A stretch of DNA of 64,000 nucleotides from Urechidicola croceus (GTDB lineage Bacteria; Bacteroidota; Bacteroidia; Flavobacteriales; Flavobacteriaceae), in assembly GCA_905181865.1 (NCBI GenBank), contig CAJIZG010000003.1, positions 575,001 through 639,000 of the forward strand, in the 5' to 3' direction. Below the pieces are notes generated by a model. That model was not told where the DNA came from and ran no database searches. It saw only the letters and a program-made list of their open reading frames with translations. This document shows, in pieces, positions 1 to 10,540 of the stretch. The translations under genes were made by a program, and so were the position numbers. How positions within the stretch are numbered: position 1 is the stretch's first letter; each line of letters starts with the position of its first letter.

Positions 1-614
1 GGATAGTAGTTGGGGAGTATCATAACCTCATCATCAGGAACTCGCGCGGCAGCCCATCTTCTACCTTTAACTACCGATAAAACCCAAGCTTCTTCTCGAT
101 CAGATATACAATAAGACCTTCCTGAGCCTCTATAACCAAACTCTTCGATGAGGTTTCCTGCTATTTGTATTGCTTCCCTTGCTGTCTTAGCGCGTTGTGC
201 CATTATAAGACGCAGGTCATAAAGTATACCTCCATTGGTGATATCCATTTCCGTTTCTTTTGAACCACAGAAGTTAGATCCTATACAGACACCATATTCA
301 TTCATGAAGCCGTCTGAAACTTCCATGCCAGGAACTTCCATCCAGAAAAACTTATTAGTAGTAGCAACTTGTGGGATGCTGCCACCATATTGCAATGTTT
401 GTTTTGTTCCTTTTGGGTGATTTTTCCTTGGTATAACGTAATAGTTTACAAGTTGAAATCCATCGTCATCATTATGTCCATAGAGTAATGTTCCGTCAAT
501 AGAAGCATTTTTACCAACGAGTACAGAAAAGCAATTGTATTCTGACGGTAATATTTCTTGACCTAGACAAGGTATTAAGGGCGTTATAAGGAATAAAATT
601 AAGAACTTTTTCAT
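1..614 (-). CDS. C69-family dipeptidase, secreted (partial, C-terminus outside window)
   Basis: The reading frame starts at the ATG at 614-612 and stays open to the window edge, giving about 204 N-terminal residues. A hydrophobic signal peptide (MKKFLILFLITPLIPCLGQ) is followed by NCFSVLVGKNASIDGTLLYG and then HNDD. This is the start of the peptidase family C69/U34 fold, in which the cysteine after the signal (C28 here) becomes the N-terminal nucleophile. The family cleaves short peptides; the signal peptide suggests action in the periplasm or outside the cell. It lies 15 bases downstream of the large ThuA/dehydrogenase gene on the same strand, so the two may be co-transcribed. The exact substrate cannot be read from this part. 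Confidence 0.8.
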   Translation of the reverse strand, partial: MKKFLILFLITPLIPCLGQEILPSEYNCFSVLVGKNASIDGTLLYGHNDDDGFQLVNYYVIPRKNHPKGTKQTLQYGGSIPQVATTNKFFWMEVPGMEVSDGFMNEYGVCIGSNFCGSKETEMDITNGGILYDLRLIMAQRAKTAREAIQIAGNLIEEFGYRGSGRSYCISDREEAWVLSVVKGRRWAAARVPDDEVMILPNYY

Positions 615-629
615 TATTTACTTTTTTTA

Positions 630-3600
630 CTAATGTTTATAATTTAAAATGAGTGAATTAGCATTTGCGATATCTTGTCTTTTATCAGCGGAATTTTTAA
701 ATACTAAAAATAAAGCACCTCTATCCAAAGTAGAATTAATGTTAACTTCATAAGATTTTAAAATACTCATGTTTTCATGGAAATAACCCAAAGATGCTTT
801 CCCTAATATCTTACCATTTTTAGAACCTTCTCTAAATTCGACGATACCTTTATAAGCATAATCGGCCACATAAAAAGCTGAAAATTTTACACTTTTTAGC
901 GAACTTAATTTTAAATTGTCAAATTTCAAATATGCGTTATGCCTAATTGATCCAACTAAATTATAACCACCATTTCTCCAATCACCGAGTCCAGCACTCT
1001 TTTTATCGGCATCTTGAGCTTCTACTTTCGGTGCTTTAAAAATCAATTGATCTCTAACAGGGATTGAAAACTCTGTATTTCCATTATATCCCTTGTCCAA
1101 ATAAGAAGCTATTAAAACATAGATCCCTTCGGTTTCAACGCCAATATGCTCAGTGAATTTAATAATACCTTCTGTTGGTAATACCTTTTCAGAGGAACTA
1201 TCATCCTCTTTTAAAGTTAGAATATAATTGATGCATTCATCAACATCTGCAATACTTAGCTGTGGGTGTGCAGACATCATAGTTTCTCCCCAAACACCTG
1301 ATCCTCCTTTGATGACTTTATTTACTAAATAGTTCTTGTCTTTTTTAGTATATTTTTTTGCAATGTCCATATAACTTGGCCCATTTACTTTTTCATTGAT
1401 GGCATGACAAGCCTTACAATCAGATCCATCAATGATTTTTTTACCTTCTGGAATCGTGTTTTGTTGATGTCCAATAGTTGCTTTTACCAAATCTTTTCCT
1501 TGTGGAATATAGCTAAGAGTAACCTTTACATCTTTAGGGTCAATAGTTCCATCGGCTGTACTACCATCTTGCTTATCTGTTACAATAACTTTATAATTTA
1601 CTTTTTTGTTATCCCAATATGTTGCAGTGTTTGGTTCAATCTCAAAAGTTAATTTTGGAGGGTCGTTTCCAACCATAATCTTTGAAGTAGCAATGGAAGT
1701 TTCACCTGCTTCATCGGTCACTTTTAGCTTTACAGTATAGGTTCCGGGATCATTAAAAGTAAAACTTGGTTCTATTTCATTAGATTGCGTTTCTTCATTT
1801 GTAAATGACCATTCATATATAAGTTTGTCATGATCATAATCTTTAGAACCCGCTCCTGAGAAATTAACAGCCAAAGGACTCGCTCCAACCAATTTGTCAG
1901 CGGTAATTGAGGCAATAGGTTTTCTATTTCCTTCAGAAAAAGTAATTTTATTTAAACGTGCATCCATGTTTTGAGCATTCCATTTTTGTCCATATTCCAA
2001 AACATATAGACTGCCATCTGATCCAAAAATCATATCCATAGGATGTGAAAATTCTGCTTTTGGCATAAACTCATCTGCTTTTACATAGTCCCCATTTTCA
2101 TCCAAGGTCACTACATAAATCCAATCCCGCATCCACTCATATAAAATAACCTTATCTTCAAAATAAGCAGGGAATGTTCCCTTTGCTTTTGGATAGTCTG
2201 CCTTATGAAATATGGGTCCCGCCATAGGGTTTACACCGCCAGTACCTAGCCATGGGAATTCTTCCGATTTATCATATGAAAACCAAATTAGAGATTCTTG
2301 AGCAGGAGGCAATTTTTGCATCCCTGTATTGTTTGGAGAATCATTGATAATATTGTTTGGATCGAATTTTGCCCCTGACTCTTTCTTTGCAAAATCATAG
2401 TCGTTATACACTTGATTATTTCCTCTTGTATAAGGCCAACCCCAGTTCCCTGCTTTTCTAGCTTGATTGAATTCTCCCATACCATGTGGGCCTCTATCGC
2501 GATTTGGTTTTCCTGCATCAGGTCCTACATCTCCCCAATAAAGGTATCCGTTTTTACTATCCACAGAAAAACGGAAAGGATTACGCAATCCCATTGCATA
2601 AATTTCTGGTCGAGTTTTTGGAGTTCCTACAGGAAATAAATTACCTTCAGGAATAGAATAGGTTCCATTATCTTCTGGCTTAATTCTAAGAATTTTCCCT
2701 CTTAAATCATTCGTGTTTCCTGCCGATTTTTGAGCATCCCAAAGGGCTCTTCCGGGGCGTTCGTCAATCGGTGCATATCCCGATGACTCAAACGGATTTG
2801 TATTATCCCCTAATCCTACAAATAAATTGCCATTTGGTCCAAACTCCAACGCTCCACCTGCATGACAACATTTTCTTAAACTTGGTACTTCTATCAATAT
2901 TTTTTCTGATGCTAAATCTAAGATTTCTCCTTTTAAGGTAAACCTAGAAACACGCTCTATCGAATCTTCACCAGCTTTTGAATAGAACATATAAATCCAA
3001 TTATTGGCTGCATAATTTGGATCAACCGCTAATCCTAATAGCCCATCCTCATTCCCATAAAACAATTCAAGATTTGCAATGATCTTGGTCTTATTTTCAG
3101 CGAATTCATACAATTTTAATGCTCCTCTACGTTCAATAAACAAAATTCCTTTCCCTGGAAGTTCATCCAACTCCATAGGCTCATTTAAATTGAAATCAAG
3201 AATTTCTCTTTGATATCTGGCTTCAGCAGGGATTCTTTCCGATGTAGCCAAAGCATAGTTGAGTGAATTTTTTTCTGAAGCATATTCAATTCCACCAAGT
3301 AAATGCTTGAGAAACGTCGGGTTTTCAAAAGTTTCATTGGTATGGCCCATTGCGGTATAAAATGCGCGACCACCGTCGTAATTGTGATACCAAGAAATTG
3401 GATGGTTTTCACCATTATTCCCTCCTTCATATGTATTCTCATCAATTTTAATCAACACATTTACCTCTGGATTCATATCTTTAAAATTGTACCATTCATC
3501 TTTCTTCATCCAAGAATCTTCCATAGTATTAGTTGACTTGTGACTTTTATCAACGATATTCAAGGTAGCATCTTGGATATGAGGATGACCGTTAAAATAG

Positions 3601-3992
3601 GCTCCTACCAATTTGTTATACCAAGGCCACTCATTCTCTGTATCGGTTGCAGCATGTACGCCAACAAAACCGCCACCTGCTTGAATATATCTTTCAAAAT
3701 CTGCTTGCTGAACTCCATCTAAAATATCTCCTGTGGTATTTAAAAAAATAACCGAAGTATATTGACTCAAGATCTCTTCCGTAAAAAATGAAGCATCTTC
3801 AGTTGCATCCACTTTAAAGCCATTTTCAATTCCTAACTCCACAATAGCTTTTATTCCAGAAGCAATTGATCCGTGCCTAAAACCCATAGTTTTACTAAAT
3901 ACGAGCACACTTTTTTCTTTTTGCTGATTCGCACAAGAGATTGTCAACGAAAGAACAATTATACCGAAACTGAATTTGATAATTTTAAACAT
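630..3992 (-). CDS. Multidomain lipoprotein: ThuA + PQQ-type sugar dehydrogenase + PKD + cytochrome c + CBM-like
   Basis: This 1120-residue protein begins with a lipoprotein signal (cysteine 20 in LTISCANQQ), so it should be anchored in the outer membrane. Domains in order: a ThuA-like glutamine-amidotransferase fold (about 28-235, FSKTMGFRHGSI); a six-bladed glucose/sorbosone dehydrogenase propeller (about 265-690, with GNEDGLLGLAVDPNY); a PKD domain (about 690-775); a class I cytochrome c with heme motif CKACH at 859-863; and a C-terminal beta-sandwich resembling CBM6. Enzymes of this type oxidise sugars with PQQ and pass electrons to a heme. ThuA domains are linked to trehalose and other sugar use. 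The order suggests a surface sugar oxidase with its own electron carrier. The substrate is unknown. Similar fusions are common in Bacteroidota. Confidence 0.85.
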   Translation of the reverse strand: MFKIIKFSFGIIVLSLTISCANQQKEKSVLVFSKTMGFRHGSIASGIKAIVELGIENGFKVDATEDASFFTEEILSQYTSVIFLNTTGDILDGVQQADFERYIQAGGGFVGVHAATDTENEWPWYNKLVGAYFNGHPHIQDATLNIVDKSHKSTNTMEDSWMKKDEWYNFKDMNPEVNVLIKIDENTYEGGNNGENHPISWYHNYDGGRAFYTAMGHTNETFENPTFLKHLLGGIEYASEKNSLNYALATSERIPAEARYQREILDFNLNEPMELDELPGKGILFIERRGALKLYEFAENKTKIIANLELFYGNEDGLLGLAVDPNYAANNWIYMFYSKAGEDSIERVSRFTLKGEILDLASEKILIEVPSLRKCCHAGGALEFGPNGNLFVGLGDNTNPFESSGYAPIDERPGRALWDAQKSAGNTNDLRGKILRIKPEDNGTYSIPEGNLFPVGTPKTRPEIYAMGLRNPFRFSVDSKNGYLYWGDVGPDAGKPNRDRGPHGMGEFNQARKAGNWGWPYTRGNNQVYNDYDFAKKESGAKFDPNNIINDSPNNTGMQKLPPAQESLIWFSYDKSEEFPWLGTGGVNPMAGPIFHKADYPKAKGTFPAYFEDKVILYEWMRDWIYVVTLDENGDYVKADEFMPKAEFSHPMDMIFGSDGSLYVLEYGQKWNAQNMDARLNKITFSEGNRKPIASITADKLVGASPLAVNFSGAGSKDYDHDKLIYEWSFTNEETQSNEIEPSFTFNDPGTYTVKLKVTDEAGETSIATSKIMVGNDPPKLTFEIEPNTATYWDNKKVNYKVIVTDKQDGSTADGTIDPKDVKVTLSYIPQGKDLVKATIGHQQNTIPEGKKIIDGSDCKACHAINEKVNGPSYMDIAKKYTKKDKNYLVNKVIKGGSGVWGETMMSAHPQLSIADVDECINYILTLKEDDSSSEKVLPTEGIIKFTEHIGVETEGIYVLIASYLDKGYNGNTEFSIPVRDQLIFKAPKVEAQDADKKSAGLGDWRNGGYNLVGSIRHNAYLKFDNLKLSSLKSVKFSAFYVADYAYKGIVEFREGSKNGKILGKASLGYFHENMSILKSYEVNINSTLDRGALFLVFKNSADKRQDIANANSLILNYKH

Positions 3993-4613
3993 TGGTTTTT
4001 TTTAGTATTAAATATTTTATATTTCTTAATATATGGTATCAAATTTGGCGAAAAATCGTAGGTTGTTTAATTGCTTATAATTATTAGTAATAGTAACATC
4101 ATCTTGACGTTCCAATACTTTTATTATCTCAGAAAAAGTTCTTAATTTAAAATCAATTGCCCTCTTGTCAAATCCTTATATTCGTTCACATCTACCGCAT
4201 TTATAATTGTTTGCTGTTCCTTTTTATTCCAGAAAGCAATATGTTCTGGTGTCAGCATAACAATGTTCTCGGAACGGTTTTTCATTTAATACATATATTA
4301 AACGTATGGTTTCAAAAAACCCTTAAAAAAAATTTATTTTGTAAAAATAACAACCCGAAAACCTGAAATTGTTTACAATAAACTTTGAACGACAGCCAAC
4401 TGGTTTTAATACTAAAAAGTGATAATAAAAAAAGTCTTTAATGAATTTTTCAAACAACACTGCAAGCCTTTATACTCAAACCATTTAACTTTTCGGGAGT
4501 CAAAAATTTCATCACCTAAATTATCCTGTTGATAAAGTTTAATATCAAAACTAATAGTTCTATCGCATCTAGTTTAGAGACAAACTAAAAATCTATCTTT
4601 ACTATGAAAAGAG
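3993..4613. other. Gene-poor stretch with one possible 47-codon relic
   Basis: No convincing gene is seen here. On the minus strand an ATG at 4285-4283 opens a 47-codon frame ending at 4142 (starts MKNRSENIVMLTPEHIAFWN). It reads like the end of a protein rather than random sequence, but I cannot place it in a family. The rest is AT-rich with no hairpin or promoter that I trust. The stretch leads directly into transposase debris. Confidence 0.4.
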
Positions 4614-4803
4614 ATGTTCAAAGGTCATTGTTTCCCCAAGACAATCATATTACAAGCTGTTTATTTTAAGTCTTAGCTATAGAGATGTAGAGGAACTCCT
4701 GTCTATTAGAGGTGTTAAAGTCGATCATGCTACTATTCAGCGTTGGATATTCAAATTCACACCACTTGTAGACCAACAATTCAGAAAGCGAAAGAAATCA
4801 GTT
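4614..4803 (+). pseudogene. IS6-family transposase fragment, frameshifted
   Basis: Translation from 4614 reads MFKGHCFPKTIILQAVYFK. After a one-base frame change near 4668 it continues as LSLSYRDVEELLSIRGVKVD and HATIQRWIFKF. This is the N-terminal region of IS6/IS26-type transposases: the 'FKG.HF...ILxAV' start followed by 'SYRDVEELLxxRGVxVDHxTIxRW'. Only about 65 residues remain. The DDE core is missing and the sequence stops matching near 4800, where an unrelated minus-strand frame begins. It is a dead remnant and marks an old insertion or deletion. Confidence 0.75.
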
Positions 4804-5079
4804 GGGAAATTTTTCTAGGTCATACAATTGAAATTCTGACAATCCGTTATTCACCGAGCGCTGATAATTTTCAGTAGATCCTACCAAGACAAATTTTGAA
4901 GAAATCAAAGCATGACGCCCTGCCGAAATAATAGGAATTACCTCGCGTTTTCCATTGACTCCATTTAAAATGCTCACTTCACTCTTTCCATCCAATGCTT
5001 CCTTTTCAACATTCAAACTGGCAAGTTCAGTAAAGGTTGGATACCAAACACTTTGAAGAAGAATTGTTTGCAAAACCAC
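4798..5079 (-). CDS. Unrecognised open frame, probably a gene remnant
   Basis: A 93-codon minus-strand frame with protein-like composition (contains IISAGRHALISSKFVLVG). I recognise no family. In the same frame, immediately upstream, there is a short ATG-led run (MAKMQ) and then a stop, so the start may have been lost. The frame is squeezed between an IS6-like transposase fragment and a possible AlkB scrap, which favours a decayed gene over a working one. No promoter was found. Confidence 0.25.
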   Translation of the reverse strand: MVLQTILLQSVWYPTFTELASLNVEKEALDGKSEVSILNGVNGKREVIPIISAGRHALISSKFVLVGSTENYQRSVNNGLSEFQLYDLEKFPN

Positions 5080-5097
5080 TTATTGCATTTTAGCCAT

Positions 5098-5193
5098 ATG
5101 GATTTATTTGATCAGACACCAAAAAAAAGAGAATTTAAAAAATTCAAATTAAAAGACGGAGAAGTGTGGTACATGGAAAAGTTACTTTATTGA
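5098..5193 (+). pseudogene. Possible AlkB-like dioxygenase N-terminal scrap
   Basis: A 31-codon frame encodes MDLFDQTPKKREFKKFKLKD and then GEVWYMEKLLY. The opening 'MDLF', followed by a stretch ending 'GEVxYxxxLL', resembles the first 30 residues of bacterial AlkB-type 2-oxoglutarate/Fe(II) dioxygenases, which repair alkylated bases. The catalytic core (HxD...H) is absent. The match is short and rests on my memory of family starts, so this is a weak call. Confidence 0.3.
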
Positions 5194-5369
5194 ATCAATT
5201 TTTCTTTCTAGATCTGAATCTGATATACCATTTTTAGTGTTCATATTATATTTTGATCTTAAAATAGCCATGTCCTAACTTACTTTCTTATCTAATATCT
5301 TAGCATAATGGAGTGTCTACCTTTATTGAGACGATTTTTTTACGCCTACAAATATTATATATTTGAATT

Positions 5370-5653
5370 ATGGCAAAACATAGGTATGACAATGAATTCA
5401 AGATAATGATAGTTAACTATTAAAGTCTGGCATTAAGACACGTCAAATTAGTGAAGAATATGATTTAGATGTCAATATGATCAATCGTTGGCGAAGAGAG
5501 TATGAATCTAAAATGGGTGATTTTTTAAAAAGGAGGGAATTATGCATAGAAGAACAGGAACTTAAGGCCTTAAAAAAAGAACTGCGAGATGTTAAAATGG
5601 AACGGGACGTCTTAAAAAAGGCGGTAAGCATCTTTTCCAAGAGCGACAATTAA
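5370..5653 (+). pseudogene. IS3 OrfA (helix-turn-helix, leucine zipper), frameshifted
   Basis: Starts at ATG 5370 with MAKHRYDNEFKIMIV. The frame then breaks near 5416 and resumes one base off with LKSGIKTRQISEEYDLDVNM and INRWRREYESKMGDFLKRRE. The remainder (QELKALKKELRDVKMERDVL) is the coiled-coil end typical of IS3 OrfA, stopping at 5651-5653. OrfA binds the terminal repeats and is normally joined to OrfB by ribosomal frameshifting. The single early frameshift prevents full-length product. Confidence 0.75.
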
Positions 5654-6532
<879 letters not shown>

Positions 6533-6811
6533 AAAATAGTCCCAAATTTATTAGACAGCCCATTGTAGCGCTTAATTCATTCATGTTTTAAATATAAAAT
6601 GAAATCAACCCCACAAAGACTAATTCCTGAATTTAAGAGTAAATTAATTTAATACGAAGCGGATATAAAACATAGATTAAGTGATTTTTGAATCATCACT
6701 AAAAAGAAACATGTGCGAATCAGTCGAAAAAGTTTAACTAAAAGTACCAATCTCCCTGTTTATTTCATAACAAATAAACTCTCCTCAACCAATATTCTCA
6801 AGTCAATTCTG

Positions 6812-6819
6812 TAACTTTG
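6812..6819 (+). promoter_or_regulatory. Bacteroidota -7 box (TAACTTTG) of uvrA
   Basis: TAACTTTG matches the TAnnTTTG consensus of the Bacteroidota housekeeping sigma factor and lies 18 bases before the uvrA ATG. No clear TTG -33 element is seen. Confidence 0.6.
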
Positions 6820-6837
6820 CGTTTTTGAGAAAATTAG

Positions 6838-9663
6838 ATGGCAGAACAGCAAGAATATATCGAAGTTTTAGGAGCAAGAGTTCACAATTTAAAAAATATT
6901 GATGTCCGAATTCCACGCGAGAAGTTAGTAGTCATCACTGGCTTAAGTGGCAGTGGTAAATCTTCCTTGGCATTCGATACAATTTATGCTGAAGGTCAGC
7001 GACGCTATATAGAAACTTTTTCAGCCTATGCGCGTCAGTTTTTGGGAGGCTTAGAGCGCCCTGATGTTGATAAAATTGATGGACTCTCTCCCGTAATTGC
7101 TATTGAACAAAAAACCACTAATAAAAGTCCAAGATCAACTGTAGGTACTATTACCGAAATCTATGACTTTATGCGTTTGCTCTATGCCAGAGCCGGCGAT
7201 GCTTATTCTTATAACACACAAGAAAAAATGGTGAGTTATGGTGATGAGCAAATTAGAGAGCTCATTTTGAGTGATTTTGACGGAAAAAAAGTTAGTGTCT
7301 TAGCTCCTGTGGTAAGATCTAGGAAAGGGCATTATAGAGAACTCTTTGAACAAATTGCTAAACAGGGTTTTGTGCGTGTTCGTGTAGATGGAAAAATTGT
7401 AGAGATAGAAAAAGGCATGCGCTTAGATCGCTATAAAAATCATGATATTGAAATTGTAATCGATCGCTTAAAAGTAAATGACAGAATAGAAAAACGATTG
7501 ACGGAAACTATTACCACTGCCCTATATTCAGGAAATAATGTAATGATGGTATTGGATACTGAAAGTGAAATTCCACGTTATTTTAGTAGAGAATTAATGT
7601 GCCCGACCACTGGTATTGCTTATCAGAACCCCGAACCAAATTTATTTTCATTCAATTCTCCAAAAGGAGCGTGCCCAACATGCAATGGATTGGGTACGGT
7701 ACATGTGGTGAACCTAGACAAAATAATTCCAGATGATACTATCTCCATAAAACAAGGAGGTATTTCGGCTATTGGGGAACAAAAAACAAGTTGGATTTTT
7801 AAGCAGTTAGAATTGATTGCAGAACGTTTTGATTTCAAGTTAAATGATCCGATTAATAAACTCCCGAAGGAAGCTGTAGAAATAATATTACATGGAGGGA
7901 ATGAAAAATTTCAAATCGCTTCAAAAACAATTGGTATTACGCGCAATTATGAAATTGATTTTGAAGGAATTATCAACTTTATTGAGAGTCAGTTTAAAAA
8001 TTCAGATTCTACATCTATCAAAAGATGGGCAAAAGGATTTATGAATGAAGTAAATTGCCATACATGTGAAGGAAAAAGATTACGAAAAGAGTCTTTACAT
8101 TTTAAAATTAATAAAAAAACCATTGCCGATTTAGCACATATGGATGTGATTGAATTGGCCAACTGGTTTAAAACTATAGATAGTAAATTAAGTAAAAAAC
8201 AACGCGCTATTGGTTCAGAAGTTATCAAAGAAATTAGAACCCGTATTCAGTTTTTGATCGATGTTGGTTTAGAATATTTAACCATTGATAGAACTTCAAA
8301 ATCGCTATCCGGTGGGGAAGCACAAAGAATTAGATTGGCTACGCAAATTGGTTCTCAACTGGTGGGAGTGCTCTATATACTAGATGAACCTAGCATTGGT
8401 CTACATCAGCGAGACAATCAAAAACTAATCGATTCTCTAGTGAAATTGAGAGATGTTGGGAATTCAATCATTGTAGTAGAACACGACAGAGATATGATTG
8501 AAATAGCCGACTATGTAATAGATATTGGCCCAGGTGCTGGAAGACACGGAGGCGAAATTGTAAGTGAAGGAAGTTTTGAGGAACTCAAAAAACATAAAAC
8601 GCTCACTTCAGATTATTTAACAGGTAGAAAGTCAATTGCTATTCCTAAAAAACGAAGAGAAGGAAACGGTAAAAAAATTGTTTTGAAAGGTGCATCAGGA
8701 AATAACCTAAAAAACGTTTCGGTGGAATTTCCATTGGGTAAAATGATTTGCGTAACTGGTGTTTCTGGTAGTGGAAAATCTACGCTGATTAACGGAACAT
8801 TATATCCTATTTTAAATCATCACATTTATCGAGGCGTTAAAAAGCCAATGCCATATAAATCAATTAAAGGGCTAGAGCATATAGATAAGGTTATAGCCAT
8901 AGATCAATCTCCTATTGGAAGAACTCCACGTTCTAATCCTGCCACGTATACTGGGGTGTTTAGCGATATCAGAAGTATATTCACACAAGTTCCAGAATCC
9001 CAAATTAGAGGATATAAGCCTGGCCGCTTTTCATTTAATGTAAAAGGAGGTCGCTGTGAAACCTGTCAGGGTGGTGGTGTTCGAGTGATTGAAATGAACT
9101 TTTTACCCGATGTGGAAGTCGAGTGTGAATTGTGTCAAGGAAAAAGATTTAACAGAGAAACTCTTGAAATTCGTCATAAAGGAAAATCTATTTCAGATGT
9201 ACTTAATATGACCATCAATGAAGCAGTACAATTTTATGAAAAATATCCAAAAATCCATAAAAAACTAAGCACAATAAAGGATGTAGGATTAGGATACATT
9301 ACACTAGGACAACAATCTACAACCCTTTCTGGTGGTGAAGCACAACGCATTAAATTGGCTTCTGAGTTATCAAAGAGAGACACCGGAAACACTTTTTACA
9401 TCCTAGATGAACCAACTACTGGTCTCCATTTTGAGGATATTAGAGTACTCATGGAAGTATTGAATAAACTTACCGATAAAGGAAATACTATTTTAGTTAT
9501 TGAGCACAATATAGACGTTATTAAATTGGCTGACCATATTATTGATATTGGATTAGAAGGTGGAAAAAAAGGCGGTACTTTACTCTGCAAGGGTACTCCA
9601 GAACAAGTTGCGAAGAATAAAGAAAGTTACACGGCACATTTCTTAAAAAAAGAACTATTTTAG
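6838..9663 (+). CDS. uvrA: UvrABC excinuclease subunit A
   Basis: A 941-residue protein of normal UvrA length. It is the damage-recognition ATPase of nucleotide excision repair and loads UvrB at bulky lesions. Two ABC ATPase halves are visible. The first has Walker A GLSGSGKSS at 35-43 and signature LSGGEAQRIRLATQIG with Walker B VLYILDEPSIGLH. The second has GVSGSGKST and LSGGEAQRIKLASELS with FYILDEPTTGLH. The C-terminal zinc finger is complete (CETCQGGG ... CELCQG). The first zinc module reads CPTT ... CPTC, so one of its four usual cysteines is missing. An internal CHTCEG motif is present. The ATG at 6838 directly follows a good -7 box. Confidence 0.97.
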   Translation: MAEQQEYIEVLGARVHNLKNIDVRIPREKLVVITGLSGSGKSSLAFDTIYAEGQRRYIETFSAYARQFLGGLERPDVDKIDGLSPVIAIEQKTTNKSPRSTVGTITEIYDFMRLLYARAGDAYSYNTQEKMVSYGDEQIRELILSDFDGKKVSVLAPVVRSRKGHYRELFEQIAKQGFVRVRVDGKIVEIEKGMRLDRYKNHDIEIVIDRLKVNDRIEKRLTETITTALYSGNNVMMVLDTESEIPRYFSRELMCPTTGIAYQNPEPNLFSFNSPKGACPTCNGLGTVHVVNLDKIIPDDTISIKQGGISAIGEQKTSWIFKQLELIAERFDFKLNDPINKLPKEAVEIILHGGNEKFQIASKTIGITRNYEIDFEGIINFIESQFKNSDSTSIKRWAKGFMNEVNCHTCEGKRLRKESLHFKINKKTIADLAHMDVIELANWFKTIDSKLSKKQRAIGSEVIKEIRTRIQFLIDVGLEYLTIDRTSKSLSGGEAQRIRLATQIGSQLVGVLYILDEPSIGLHQRDNQKLIDSLVKLRDVGNSIIVVEHDRDMIEIADYVIDIGPGAGRHGGEIVSEGSFEELKKHKTLTSDYLTGRKSIAIPKKRREGNGKKIVLKGASGNNLKNVSVEFPLGKMICVTGVSGSGKSTLINGTLYPILNHHIYRGVKKPMPYKSIKGLEHIDKVIAIDQSPIGRTPRSNPATYTGVFSDIRSIFTQVPESQIRGYKPGRFSFNVKGGRCETCQGGGVRVIEMNFLPDVEVECELCQGKRFNRETLEIRHKGKSISDVLNMTINEAVQFYEKYPKIHKKLSTIKDVGLGYITLGQQSTTLSGGEAQRIKLASELSKRDTGNTFYILDEPTTGLHFEDIRVLMEVLNKLTDKGNTILVIEHNIDVIKLADHIIDIGLEGGKKGGTLLCKGTPEQVAKNKESYTAHFLKKELF

Positions 9664-9708
9664 TCTTCAACATGGTCATATGTTAATAAGCTTAAAACAA
9701 AAAATAAC

Positions 9709-10416
9709 ATGAGCGAGGATAGAAAGATAAAAGAAAGATTTAACCATAAAACGTGGAACGAAATAAAAACTAAAGACTCTTGGGCTATTTTTAAAATTAT
9801 GGCCGAATTCGTTGAAGGATATGAAAAACTAAGTAGAATTGGGCCTTGTGTCAGTATTTTTGGTTCGGCACGTTTGGCTCCAGAAGATAAATATTATCAA
9901 CTTGCGGAGAGTATTGCCTTCAAATTATCAGAGAACGGTTACGGCGTTGTAACCGGTGGTGGCCCTGGAATTATGGAAGCGGGAAATAAAGGTGCTCAAA
10001 GAGGAAAAGGCGTTTCCGTAGGATTGAATATAGCCTTGCCCTTTGAACAAGACGACAACCCTTTTATTGACCGTGATAAAAATTTAGATTTCGATTATTT
10101 TTTCGTCAGAAAGGTTATGTTTATTAAATACTCACAGGGGTTTGTAGTAATGCCCGGTGGCTTTGGTACTTTAGACGAATTATTTGAAGCCTTAACCTTA
10201 ATTCAGACTAATAAAATTGGAGCTTTTCCAATTATATTAGTTGGGACTGATTTTTGGAGTGGTATATTAGAATGGATTAAAACTACCCTACTCGCAAAAT
10301 TCGAGACGATTAGCAAAGAAGACCTTGATTTATTCTCTGTTGTAGATACGGAAGAAGAAGTTTTAGTCGTTATTAATAATTTTTACGCTAAATATAGTTT
10401 GAGTCCTAATTTTTAG
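9709..10416 (+). CDS. LOG family (TIGR00730) Rossmann-fold protein
   Basis: A 235-residue protein with the two family hallmarks GGGPGIMEAGNKGA and PGGFGTLDELFEALT. The second is the PGGxGTxxE motif of LOG proteins, which release active cytokinin bases from nucleotides in plants and act as nucleotide 5'-monophosphate phosphoribohydrolases in bacteria. The N-terminal 50 residues are an extra helical region common in Bacteroidota members. It starts 45 bases after uvrA on the same strand and may be read through from it. The in vivo substrate is unknown. Confidence 0.88.
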   Translation: MSEDRKIKERFNHKTWNEIKTKDSWAIFKIMAEFVEGYEKLSRIGPCVSIFGSARLAPEDKYYQLAESIAFKLSENGYGVVTGGGPGIMEAGNKGAQRGKGVSVGLNIALPFEQDDNPFIDRDKNLDFDYFFVRKVMFIKYSQGFVVMPGGFGTLDELFEALTLIQTNKIGAFPIILVGTDFWSGILEWIKTTLLAKFETISKEDLDLFSVVDTEEEVLVVINNFYAKYSLSPNF

Positions 10417-10540
10417 AAAATTAGCCTAAAATATTTAACAATTTTCATTATAATTTTAGCTGTAAATTTCTCAGTTTAATTAATGTAAATTATATCTTGC
10501 GCTTCTTAATTTTTTTAAGACCTTAAAGTTTTTTTTCTTT

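Noticed and set aside
235-420. 61-codon plus-strand frame at the left edge
   Set aside because: It lies opposite the clear C69 dipeptidase frame and has no protein-like features.
2412-3722. Several plus-strand frames of 60-77 codons
   Set aside because: All are shadows of the large ThuA/dehydrogenase gene on the other strand.
5443-5649. 68-codon minus-strand frame in the IS3 remnant
   Set aside because: It is antisense to OrfA, whose family match is clear.
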